From the NCBI GenBank assembly GCA_030605895.1, contig JAUWHL010000005.1:1-32159 (forward strand): DNA of 32,159 nucleotides, written 5' to 3'. The notes beneath the pieces are model-generated. The model was not told where the DNA came from. It made no database searches and saw nothing but the letters and a program-made list of their open reading frames with translations. Numbering within the stretch: position 1 is the stretch's first letter; each line of letters begins with the position of its first letter. The DNA is from Promethearchaeota archaeon. GTDB lineage: Archaea > Asgardarchaeota > Lokiarchaeia > Sigyniarchaeales > SOKP01. This document shows positions 1 through 7,130 of the stretch, one piece after another. A program made the position numbers and the translations under genes.

Positions 1-1
1 A

Positions 2-151
2 GTAATAATTGAAGAAGGTCGGGATGATCTCCCTGAAAATACAATATTAGAAGAAATAACTAAAGGTTATTATTTAAAAGATAAGATTTTAAGACCTGCA
101 AAGGTCAAAATCTCAAAAAAATCAAAATTAAAAAATTTAATTGAAAATTAA
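2..151 (+). CDS. grpE: GrpE nucleotide exchange factor, C-terminal end (partial)
   Basis: The frame is open from the left edge and ends with TAA at 149-151, giving the last 49 residues of a protein. The visible part has the GrpE C-terminal beta-domain signature: an ILEEITKGYYLKDKILRPA-type stretch (family consensus: V-x-GY-x-L-x-D-R-x-L-RPA-x-V). A lysine-rich tail follows. GrpE releases ADP from DnaK and resets the chaperone cycle in the cytosol. It lies 47 bp upstream of dnaK in the same direction, so grpE-dnaK-dnaJ form a chaperone operon. The N-terminal dimerisation helices and the start lie outside the window. Confidence 0.88.
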   Translation, partial: VIIEEGRDDLPENTILEEITKGYYLKDKILRPAKVKISKKSKLKNLIEN

Positions 152-198
152 AAAAAAATCAAAATTTTAAAAAATATATAAAAACGGAGTGATGAAAT

Positions 199-2112
199 AT
201 GGGAAAAATAATAGGAATTGACTTAGGAACGTCAAATTCAGCAGCTGCTGTATTAATTGGCGGTAAGCCAACAATTATTCCAAGTGCTGAGGGTTTAACC
301 TTGGGTGGCAAAGCATTTCCATCTGTGGTTGCATTCACGAAAGATGGTCAGAGATTAGTAGGAGAGCCAGCAAGAAGACAAGCGATTTCAAACCCAGATC
401 GTACAATTACAGCTATTAAAAGGAAGATGGGTACATCTTATACAGTGAAAATAGATGGCAAGGATTATTCACCTCAAGAAATTTCCGCAATGATTTTAAG
501 GAAAATCAAGGAAGATACTAGTGCTTATTTAGGTGAAGAAGTAACTGATGTGATTATTACAGTACCAGCATATTTTAACGATAATCAAAGACAAGCTACG
601 AAGGACGCGGGAAGGATTGCAGGATTAAATGTGAAACGTTTAATTAACGAACCCACTGCCGCAGCTGTAGCTTATGGATTAGATAAGAAAAATGCTAGAC
701 TAAAAATTGCAGTATTGGATCTTGGTGGTGGTACTTTTGATGTCACCATAATGGAGATGGACAATCAAGTTTTCGAAGTGATTTCTACAGCAGGGGATAC
801 TCAATTAGGTGGTACAGACATGGACAAGATCCTTGTTGATTATACAGTATCAGAATTTCAAAAAGATCAGGGCGTAGATTTAAGAAGTGATTCAATGGCA
901 ATGCAAAGAATTCGGGAAGCAGCTGAAAAAGCTAAAATTGAATTATCTACATCGATTACAACTGATATTAATTTACCTTATATAACAGCAACTAGTGAAG
1001 GACCTAAACATCTTAATATGGCACTTACGAGAGCTAAATTGGAACAATTAATTGACTCTGTATTAAAGAAATTGGATACTTCAATCTTAAAGGCTTTAAA
1101 AGATGCTGGCATGGCAAGAGGAGAAATCGATAAAATTATTTTAGTCGGTGGACCAACAAGAATGCCCGTTATACAGAAGAAATTCGAAGATTTATTAGGA
1201 AAGACACCAGAGCGTAGCATAGATCCAATGGAGTGTGTTGCTATGGGTGCTTCAATTCAAGGTGGGGTATTAACTGGTGAAGTAGAGGATTTATTACTAC
1301 TTGATGTAACACCCTTATCATTAGGTGTTGAAACTTTAGGTGGAGTGTTTACAAAACTTATTGAGAGAAACACGACAATTCCCACCAAGAAAGCTGAATC
1401 TTTTTCAACAGCAGCGGATAATCAACCAGCAGTAGAAATTCATGTATTACAAGGTGAAAGATCAAGAGCTGCAGATAATATAACATTAGGAAAGTTTCAT
1501 TTGAACGGTATTCCACCTGCTCCAAGGGGAGTACCACAGATCGAAGTAACTTTTGATATTGATCAAAATGGAATTATAAATGTTTCCGCCAAAGATAAAG
1601 GTACTGGAAAAAGTCAATCAATAACAATCACAGCATCTACTAAGATGCCTGATGATGAAATAGAGCAAAAAATTCGAGAAGCTGAGCGAAATGCAGAAGA
1701 AGACAGAGTATTCAAAGAATTAATAGAAGCCAAAAACCATGGAGAATCGCTAATTTACCAAACTGAAAAGCTATTGAAAGAAAATGAAGCAGTAATAGGG
1801 GACTTAAAATCAAATATTCTTGATAAGATATCTGATTTACGAAGTGCAATGGAATCAGATGATGTAAGTCGAATTAAGAGTGCTATGGAAGTTTTACAAA
1901 ACTCGTTGCATGAAGTATCATCACGCATTTATGGACAACAACAAGGACCATCTCAAGGAGCTTATCAAGGTGCTCCACCGGGAGGTATGGGTGATATTCC
2001 ACCAGGTGCAACATCTGATTATCAAGGAAAAACTCAAGATGAAATTGAAGAAGAACAATTTAGAAGAGCAACAGGCCAAGATGATAATGTAGTTGATGCT
2101 GAGTATGAGTAA
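199..2112 (+). CDS. dnaK: Chaperone DnaK (Hsp70)
   Basis: 637 residues, full length for bacterial-type DnaK. The N-terminal IGIDLGTSNSAAAV loop is the phosphate-1 motif. The motif around residues 173-180 (AVLDLGGGTFDVT) is phosphate-2, and ILVGGPTRMPVIQ is the adenosine-binding motif. The substrate-binding beta-domain follows from about residue 380 and a charged helical lid from about 500. The tail is Gly/Pro/Gln-rich and lacks the eukaryotic cytosolic EEVD. It is an ATP-driven folding chaperone working with the flanking GrpE and DnaJ. A strong Shine-Dalgarno (GGAGTGAT, 186-193) sits 5 nt before the ATG. DnaK in archaea is generally regarded as acquired from bacteria; that is family knowledge, not seen here. 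Confidence 0.97.
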   Translation: MGKIIGIDLGTSNSAAAVLIGGKPTIIPSAEGLTLGGKAFPSVVAFTKDGQRLVGEPARRQAISNPDRTITAIKRKMGTSYTVKIDGKDYSPQEISAMILRKIKEDTSAYLGEEVTDVIITVPAYFNDNQRQATKDAGRIAGLNVKRLINEPTAAAVAYGLDKKNARLKIAVLDLGGGTFDVTIMEMDNQVFEVISTAGDTQLGGTDMDKILVDYTVSEFQKDQGVDLRSDSMAMQRIREAAEKAKIELSTSITTDINLPYITATSEGPKHLNMALTRAKLEQLIDSVLKKLDTSILKALKDAGMARGEIDKIILVGGPTRMPVIQKKFEDLLGKTPERSIDPMECVAMGASIQGGVLTGEVEDLLLLDVTPLSLGVETLGGVFTKLIERNTTIPTKKAESFSTAADNQPAVEIHVLQGERSRAADNITLGKFHLNGIPPAPRGVPQIEVTFDIDQNGIINVSAKDKGTGKSQSITITASTKMPDDEIEQKIREAERNAEEDRVFKELIEAKNHGESLIYQTEKLLKENEAVIGDLKSNILDKISDLRSAMESDDVSRIKSAMEVLQNSLHEVSSRIYGQQQGPSQGAYQGAPPGGMGDIPPGATSDYQGKTQDEIEEEQFRRATGQDDNVVDAEYE

Positions 2113-2117
2113 ATTCG

Positions 2118-2144
2118 ATTTTTTTATTTATTTTTTATTTATTT
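2118..2144 (+). terminator. T-rich tract after dnaK
   Basis: Runs of 6-7 T separated by single A residues start 6 nt after the dnaK stop. Archaeal RNA polymerase terminates at oligo-T without a required hairpin. Because dnaJ follows only 88 bp later, this may give partial rather than full termination. Confidence 0.35.
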
Positions 2145-2200
2145 AAAAATTCATGTTTAATAAATTATTATTCATCATTATTAGAAACGGATTGTAAAAT

Positions 2201-3211
2201 ATGGCAAAAAATTATTATAAAAAATTAGGAATTAATAAAGGAGCTTCAAAAGAAGAAATTAAAAGAGCATTTCGTAAAATGGCTCGAAAATATCATCCTG
2301 ACGTTAATCCTGATGAACCAAAGTCAGGAGAAAAATTTAAGGAGATAAACGAAGCTTATTCAATTTTAAGCGATGATAAAAAAAGAGATATGTATGATAG
2401 ATTTGGTGTTGTAGAAGGCGATTCATCAACATATCAAAAATGGGGTGAGGCTCCTGGAGGTGCAAGAGCTCATCAAAGTCCAGATGGTACAACCTACTAT
2501 TATTCTTCCTCGGGTTCACCTAGAGGATTTGACTTCAGTGAAATATTTGGAAATCGGAATAATTCTCGAAGTAGAGGTGGGGGATTTGATTTTTTCAATG
2601 ATTTAGGAGATATATTTGATGTTTTTAATAAGAGTGGTAGAGGGAGTACAAGAGCAAACACACCCAATTATAATAATCTTCCAAGAGAAGGGGATGATTT
2701 AAGATATGATATGGAAATTGATTTTATGGATGCTTTTCATGGAGGAAAGAAAAAAGTTCAATATAAAGATCCCACTACAAATCAGATGAAAACATTAAAT
2801 GTAAACATTCCAAGAGGTATAAAGGATGATCAGAAATTACGTTTAAAAGGAAAAGGGATGCCCGGAGAAAATGGTGGTGCTCAGGGTGATCTATATATTG
2901 CGATACATATTAGAAAACACCCAAAATTTGAAAGGAGAGGTGAGGATATCTATATTGAACAAGATGTTCCTTTTACAACAGCCGCACTTGGAGGAAAGAT
3001 TCAAGTATCAGGAATAGAAAACACTTTAAATGTAACAGTTCCCCCTGGGACTAATGATTCATCATTATTAAGATTAAAAAATCAAGGATTTTATAATATT
3101 AATTCAGATCAAAGAGGAAATTTATTGATTAAAATAAAAATAAAAGTTCCTAAAAAATTGAATAAGAATCAGAAAGCATTGCTAGAAGAATTACAAATAA
3201 TTGGGGTTTAA
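2201..3211 (+). CDS. dnaJ: DnaJ/Hsp40 co-chaperone, class B (no zinc finger)
   Basis: 336 residues. A J-domain occupies about residues 1-70, with the HPD motif at about 33-35 (KYHPDVNP) that stimulates Hsp70 ATPase. A Gly/Phe/Ser-rich linker runs from about 75 to 160 and includes the RGFDFSEIFG segment. Two C-terminal substrate-binding domains follow (DLRYDMEIDFMDAFHGG... and GEDIYIEQDVPFTTAALGG...). There are no cysteines, so the four CxxCxGxG repeats of canonical DnaJ are absent; this is the class B / CbpA-like layout. It lies 88 bp downstream of dnaK in the same direction. The name dnaJ is by position; cbpA-like would be equally apt. Confidence 0.93.
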   Translation: MAKNYYKKLGINKGASKEEIKRAFRKMARKYHPDVNPDEPKSGEKFKEINEAYSILSDDKKRDMYDRFGVVEGDSSTYQKWGEAPGGARAHQSPDGTTYYYSSSGSPRGFDFSEIFGNRNNSRSRGGGFDFFNDLGDIFDVFNKSGRGSTRANTPNYNNLPREGDDLRYDMEIDFMDAFHGGKKKVQYKDPTTNQMKTLNVNIPRGIKDDQKLRLKGKGMPGENGGAQGDLYIAIHIRKHPKFERRGEDIYIEQDVPFTTAALGGKIQVSGIENTLNVTVPPGTNDSSLLRLKNQGFYNINSDQRGNLLIKIKIKVPKKLNKNQKALLEELQIIGV

Positions 3212-3313
3212 TAAATTAAAATGAGAGAAAAATTAGAAAAGAGAGAGGATTTAATAATTGGTCTACAATTGTTTTATAATTTTAAATAAAATTAATATAT
3301 TGAGGATATTAAA

Positions 3314-4207
3314 ATGAGTTCAAACACTAAAAATAATATTTTATTAAATGTTTGTCCCGAATGTGGGGGGTCAATAATTCCATTAATAGAGACAGGGGAT
3401 GTTGTATGTAATCAGTGTGGATTAGTAATTGATGAAAAAAATGTTGATTTTTCACATAATGGGAGAAGAGCATATACAAACCAAGAAAAAAACAATAGAG
3501 AGCAGACAGGAGCTCCAATTTCAATTTTACTGCCAGATATTGGATTAAGTACCGTTATGGACAGAAATAAAATAAATAATCCTGATTTAAAAAGAGCTGC
3601 TAAATGGAATACTCGTATAACATGGCAAAAAAGAAATCTATTAATCGCGTCTACGGAATTGAAAAGAATTAGCACAAATTTAAACTTACCTATTTATATA
3701 AGAGAGGCTGCAATGCGTCTTTATAGGGAAGCTTTCAAAAAAAAGTTATTACGAGGAAGATCTATTAATGCAATGGTTGCAGCGTGTTTATACCTGGCAT
3801 GTAGAAGAAAACAACTCCCAAGAACGCTTCAAGAAATAACAAATGAAGCCCAAGCAAATGCTAAAGATGTAAGAAGAAGTTATACAACTATAATTAGGGA
3901 ATTTAATTTAAAATCTCCCTCTACTGATCCTGTATCTCTTATTCCGAGATATATAAATGATTTAGAATTAGATTCAGAAATAGAACAATTAACAACTAAA
4001 ATTTTAAACTCTTATAAGGCAAGATTTTCTATTAGTGGAAAAGATCCAAAAGGTCTATGTGCTGGCGCAATTTATTTAGCTTCCAAAATTAAAAATAAGG
4101 AAACTACACAACAAAAAATTGTAAAAACAGTGGGAATTACAGAAGTAACTCTTCGTTCGCGTTATAAAGAATTGAAAAATAAGCTAAAAATCACACTATC
4201 CACATAA
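3314..4207 (+). CDS. tfb: Transcription initiation factor B (TFB/TFIIB)
   Basis: 297 residues, typical of archaeal TFB. An N-terminal zinc ribbon has C14-x2-C17 and C32-x2-C35 (CPECGG, CNQCG). A B-reader/linker follows with a TGAPISILLPDIGLST core, then two cyclin-fold repeats (about 105-195 and 205-295). The second ends in a helix-turn-helix TEVTLRSRYKEL that would read the BRE. TFB bridges TBP and RNA polymerase at TATA promoters. A GAGGAT ribosome site lies a few nt before the ATG, and TTTATAAT (3273-3280) is a plausible own TATA box. Asgard and other archaea often carry several TFB paralogues; whether this is the main one cannot be told here. Confidence 0.96.
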   Translation: MSSNTKNNILLNVCPECGGSIIPLIETGDVVCNQCGLVIDEKNVDFSHNGRRAYTNQEKNNREQTGAPISILLPDIGLSTVMDRNKINNPDLKRAAKWNTRITWQKRNLLIASTELKRISTNLNLPIYIREAAMRLYREAFKKKLLRGRSINAMVAACLYLACRRKQLPRTLQEITNEAQANAKDVRRSYTTIIREFNLKSPSTDPVSLIPRYINDLELDSEIEQLTTKILNSYKARFSISGKDPKGLCAGAIYLASKIKNKETTQQKIVKTVGITEVTLRSRYKELKNKLKITLST

Positions 4208-4232
4208 AATAAAAAATCTTTTTATTATTAAT

Positions 4233-4240
4233 CTTTTTTT
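4233..4240 (+). terminator. Oligo-T tract after tfb
   Basis: A T-rich stretch begins soon after the TFB stop and ends in a run of T just before the ACCGACCA palindrome arm. It fits an intrinsic archaeal terminator. Confidence 0.35.
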
Positions 4241-4277
4241 ACCGACCATTTTAAAATTTAATGTAATTTTGGTTGGT
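4241..4277. promoter_or_regulatory. Interrupted palindrome upstream of aldolase promoter
   Basis: The arms ACCGACCA (4241-4248) and TGGTTGGT (4270-4277) are inverted repeats with one G-T type mismatch and a 21-nt AT-rich spacer. The right arm ends 8 nt before the TATA box of the aldolase gene. GC-containing arms stand out against the AT-rich spacer. An operator for aldolase control is an inference. Confidence 0.4.
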
Positions 4278-4285
4278 TATCAACA

Positions 4286-4293
4286 TTTATATT
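4286..4293 (+). promoter_or_regulatory. TATA box of aldolase gene (leaderless transcript)
   Basis: TTTATATT is centred about 27 nt before the aldolase ATG at 4317, the standard archaeal TATA-to-start distance. No Shine-Dalgarno precedes the ATG, so the mRNA is probably leaderless. Confidence 0.5.
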
Positions 4294-4316
4294 AGTTTAG
4301 TTATTTCTTTATTATT

Positions 4317-5297
4317 ATGGTCTCTTTTAAAGATTTAGGGTTATCCAATACAAAAAAAATGTTTAAGGTGGCTCAAGAAAGAAAATTTGCCGTTCCTGGA
4401 TATAATTACAGTAATTTAGAACAATTGCAAGCAATTATTATAGGTTGTGGCGAAACTAACTCACCAGTGATTCTTCAAAATAGTCCAGCAGCAGGAGAAT
4501 ATGCAAATCGAGCAATGGTTAGATATTTAGGTGAGGGCGCAGTCGCAATGGCGAAAAATTTAGGTTATAATATCCCAATTGCATTACATTTAGATCATGG
4601 AAACTCATTTGAATTAGCAAAAATCTGTATAGATAAAGGTTTTTCAAGTGTAATGTTTGATGGTAGCCATTTGGATTATGAAGAAAACATTAATATCACA
4701 AAAAAAATCGTTGCTTACGCTCATGAAAAAGATGTGAGTGTAGAAGCAGAATTAGGGGTTATTGCGGGTATTGAAGAACATGTAGAAGCAAGTGAACATC
4801 ATTATACTGATCCAGATCAGGTAGAAGACTTTGTAAACCAGACAGGTTGTAATTCATTAGCAATTGCTATAGGTACATCCCATGGAGCATATAAATTTAA
4901 AGTAGAAAAAGAAGAAGATATTCCTGAATTAAGGTTTGATATACTCGAAGAAGTTAGAAAACGGTTAGGAAAGTTTCCAATCGTTTTACATGGATCTTCC
5001 TCAATACCTCAAAAATATGCGAAAATAATAAATGAATATGGTGGATCCTTATCAAAAGCATTTGGAATACCAGAAGCTCAACTAAAAAAAGCAACTCAAT
5101 ATGGAGTGTGTAAAATTAATATTGCCACGGATAGCAGAATGGTTTTTACGGCGATGATAAGAAAATATTTAGCAGAGCACCCAGATCAAATTGGTCCAAG
5201 AAAATATTTAGGTTTAGCTCGTCAAGAGTTAATTGATATGATAAAACAAAGAAATAAAGAAGTACTAGGGTCAGCAGATCAGGCAAAATATATTTAA
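4317..5297 (+). CDS. fba: Class II fructose-bisphosphate aldolase
   Basis: 326 residues. This zinc-dependent TIM-barrel enzyme interconverts fructose 1,6-bisphosphate with dihydroxyacetone phosphate and glyceraldehyde 3-phosphate. Visible signatures are an N-terminal VPGYNYSNLEQL, the HLDHG motif with D93 and H94 (catalytic Asp and Zn ligand), VEAELG with E145, H189 in IGTSHGAYKF, H225 in VLHGSSSIP, and the phosphate-binding INIATDSR at about 268-274. Many archaea instead use class I aldolase or the bifunctional FBP aldolase/phosphatase, so this bacterial-type enzyme may have been acquired by transfer (inference). KbaY/GatY-type tagatose-bisphosphate aldolase is a less likely alternative. It stands alone between tfb and a convergent operon. 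Confidence 0.92.
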   Translation: MVSFKDLGLSNTKKMFKVAQERKFAVPGYNYSNLEQLQAIIIGCGETNSPVILQNSPAAGEYANRAMVRYLGEGAVAMAKNLGYNIPIALHLDHGNSFELAKICIDKGFSSVMFDGSHLDYEENINITKKIVAYAHEKDVSVEAELGVIAGIEEHVEASEHHYTDPDQVEDFVNQTGCNSLAIAIGTSHGAYKFKVEKEEDIPELRFDILEEVRKRLGKFPIVLHGSSSIPQKYAKIINEYGGSLSKAFGIPEAQLKKATQYGVCKINIATDSRMVFTAMIRKYLAEHPDQIGPRKYLGLARQELIDMIKQRNKEVLGSADQAKYI

Positions 5298-5306
5298 ATA
5301 AAATTT

Positions 5307-5576
5307 TTATCCTTTTTCAATGACAATACCTGTACCACCATTAGGATATTGAAATTTGATTGCACCAGCATCACATATTTGATAACAAGCAGCACATTCT
5401 AAACATTTTGATTGATAATCATCAACAATATATATTTTTCCTTCTTTTTTCCGCCATAAATTCATTACACATATAATTAAACAACAATCGCAATTATTAC
5501 ATTTAGCATAATCTATCGTAATAAAGTCTCCTGTACCTAGTACTCGTTTAGTTAAATCTTCTAATTCAATTTTCAT
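5307..5576 (-). CDS. FixX-like 2[4Fe-4S] ferredoxin
   Basis: 89 residues. Two four-cysteine clusters are visible: CNNCDCCLIIC (an extra cysteine within CxxCxxC) and CLECAACYQIC. The C-terminus has the IKFQYPNGGTGIV pattern, matching the FixX ending W-x-YP-x-GG-x-GV. FixX-type ferredoxins are paired with FixC/ETF-QO or geranylgeranyl-reductase flavoproteins and deliver electrons to them. It is translationally coupled to the flavoprotein upstream: the Shine-Dalgarno GAGGTGGT lies in that gene's last codons, and the two frames are only 5 nt apart. It is likely the electron donor for its neighbour in saturating isoprenoid chains. Confidence 0.87.
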   Translation of the reverse strand: MKIELEDLTKRVLGTGDFITIDYAKCNNCDCCLIICVMNLWRKKEGKIYIVDDYQSKCLECAACYQICDAGAIKFQYPNGGTGIVIEKG

Positions 5577-5581
5577 TATTA

Positions 5582-6982
5582 TTAACCACCTCTTTTCTTC
5601 TTTTTCTGTGGTAACATATCTAAAAGTTTAGGTAACACTTTCATGATCTTCTTAGGATCCATTAATTTATCTAAATCATCTTCAAAAACCTTAGCTATTA
5701 GAGGAAAAACATAAGTCATTATAAATGGTGTCGCTTTAGGCATATATGACTTGACATGACTTGCAATTTGACGTACTCTTTTAGCATGAGGTTGAGACCA
5801 ATCAAATATTCCTCCTAGAATTTCCATTATCATAGGAACAAACCAAGACATTGTTTCTTTTGGGCTAAATGGTAAAGCTTTCCATATATTCCATAACTCA
5901 TAACCAGCCTCAAACTCTTTTCCAATACTAGTATTTTGCCATTCTTCATCAAATTTTTTAAGAGTCACTTTGGACACATCTCCAGATGTTATTGCTTCAG
6001 AAGCTATTTCTGCTGCTAGTTTTCCTGTTACCATTGCAGGATATATCCCCTCTGCCTCCAGAGGACAAGGAAAACCACCAGCGTCGCCAATTAATATAAC
6101 ACCATCAGTATGAGTATTGAATGGATAATCTAACCAAGGGAGTAGGTGAGATTGAAGCTCACGTGGTTTAGCATCAAGGATTTTTAACAATCTTTGATAA
6201 TATTTCAGATTAATAACACGATTTAAATAATACAATGGATTTTTATCCCACCAATTCATCCAGTTTCCTAATCCTTGATGAAAACCATCATTAAAGAAGA
6301 CTTGATATGAAGCTGGAAAGTTTGAACCCCACCATACAGCCAATGTTTCATCACCCATAATATCATCAATTTTTTCCGAAGGTGCTTGAAAATCGTACTG
6401 TAATGTTAATGTAACTTGATTTTGAGCCCATCTTTTTCTCAATCCAGATTTTCGTGCTACAGTTGATATGACTCCATCTGCTCCAATAACTATTGGAGCC
6501 CTATATTTTTCTCCTTTTTCATCAATTACACCACATATTTTGCCATCTTCCTTCAATAAATCTACAATTAAAGTAGAAGTCTTTAATTCAGCACCAGCAT
6601 CAGTCGCAAATTTAGCAATCCATGGGTCAAACTCACTACGATATACATTCATGGTGATCCAAGATTTAGCTGGTTCATATGAAACAGATTCTGTTGGACG
6701 TGCCATAATATAACCTGATACAATATCATCTTTATTTATAAAATAATTACGTGCTGCAATACCAGCTCGCATCGAGGGACACTCTTCGGGAGTTAACTCT
6801 TTCATCATTTTAGGAAAATCTCTAAACATTCGTGGTCCTAATCCACATCCGGAAGAATTTTTCTCTCCCGGATTACGACCACGCTCAAAAAAAATCGTTT
6901 TTAATCCATTTTCGGCAGCAGTTTTAGCAGCAACAGATCCTCCTGGTCCCGCTCCCACTATTATTAGATCATAATTTTTCAT
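5582..6982 (-). CDS. Geranylgeranyl reductase / FixC-family FAD oxidoreductase
   Basis: 466 residues. The N-terminal Rossmann FAD site is IIVGAGPGGSVAAK (GxGxxG at 10-15) with the ribose-binding E33 in FFERG. A second FAD motif VIGADGVISTVARKSG follows, then GDAGGFPCPLEAEGIYPAM, the family's GD-(A)-x3-P-x3-GI motif. Archaeal members reduce the double bonds of geranylgeranyl lipid chains; FixC/ETF-QO members pass electrons to quinone. The usual archaeal Y-x-W-x-F-P motif is replaced by a YQVFFNDGFHQGLG-like segment, so the substrate is uncertain. The adjacent FixX-like ferredoxin favours ferredoxin-driven reduction, as in the known Methanosarcina reductase-ferredoxin pair. A start ATG with AAGGGA upstream is well placed. 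Confidence 0.82.
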   Translation of the reverse strand: MKNYDLIIVGAGPGGSVAAKTAAENGLKTIFFERGRNPGEKNSSGCGLGPRMFRDFPKMMKELTPEECPSMRAGIAARNYFINKDDIVSGYIMARPTESVSYEPAKSWITMNVYRSEFDPWIAKFATDAGAELKTSTLIVDLLKEDGKICGVIDEKGEKYRAPIVIGADGVISTVARKSGLRKRWAQNQVTLTLQYDFQAPSEKIDDIMGDETLAVWWGSNFPASYQVFFNDGFHQGLGNWMNWWDKNPLYYLNRVINLKYYQRLLKILDAKPRELQSHLLPWLDYPFNTHTDGVILIGDAGGFPCPLEAEGIYPAMVTGKLAAEIASEAITSGDVSKVTLKKFDEEWQNTSIGKEFEAGYELWNIWKALPFSPKETMSWFVPMIMEILGGIFDWSQPHAKRVRQIASHVKSYMPKATPFIMTYVFPLIAKVFEDDLDKLMDPKKIMKVLPKLLDMLPQKKKKRGG

Positions 6983-7098
6983 TTGAATTTCCCTTTAATA
7001 TTTCGCTTTGAAATTATAATTGTTTTATAATGCTCATCAATTAATTAAAGTTTTATTTTTTTGAATGAAAATATCTTAATAGGTGGAAATATTTTAAG

Positions 7099-7118
7099 AA
7101 GAAAGAAATTTCTTTCTT
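7099..7118. promoter_or_regulatory. Perfect 20-bp palindrome upstream of FAD oxidase
   Basis: AAGAAAGAAA followed directly by TTTCTTTCTT is a perfect dyad with no spacer. It ends 12 nt before the ATG at 7131, in the divergent region between the reductase (minus) and the oxidase (plus). It could be an operator blocking the start region or a short leader hairpin. Function is inferred from position only. Confidence 0.5.
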
Positions 7119-7130
7119 ATTTTATATACT

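Noticed and set aside
175..183. TATA-like TATATAAAA before dnaK
   Set aside because: It is only about 20 nt from the ATG and directly abuts a strong ribosome site, so transcripts from it would start inside the gene. dnaK is more likely read from the grpE promoter.
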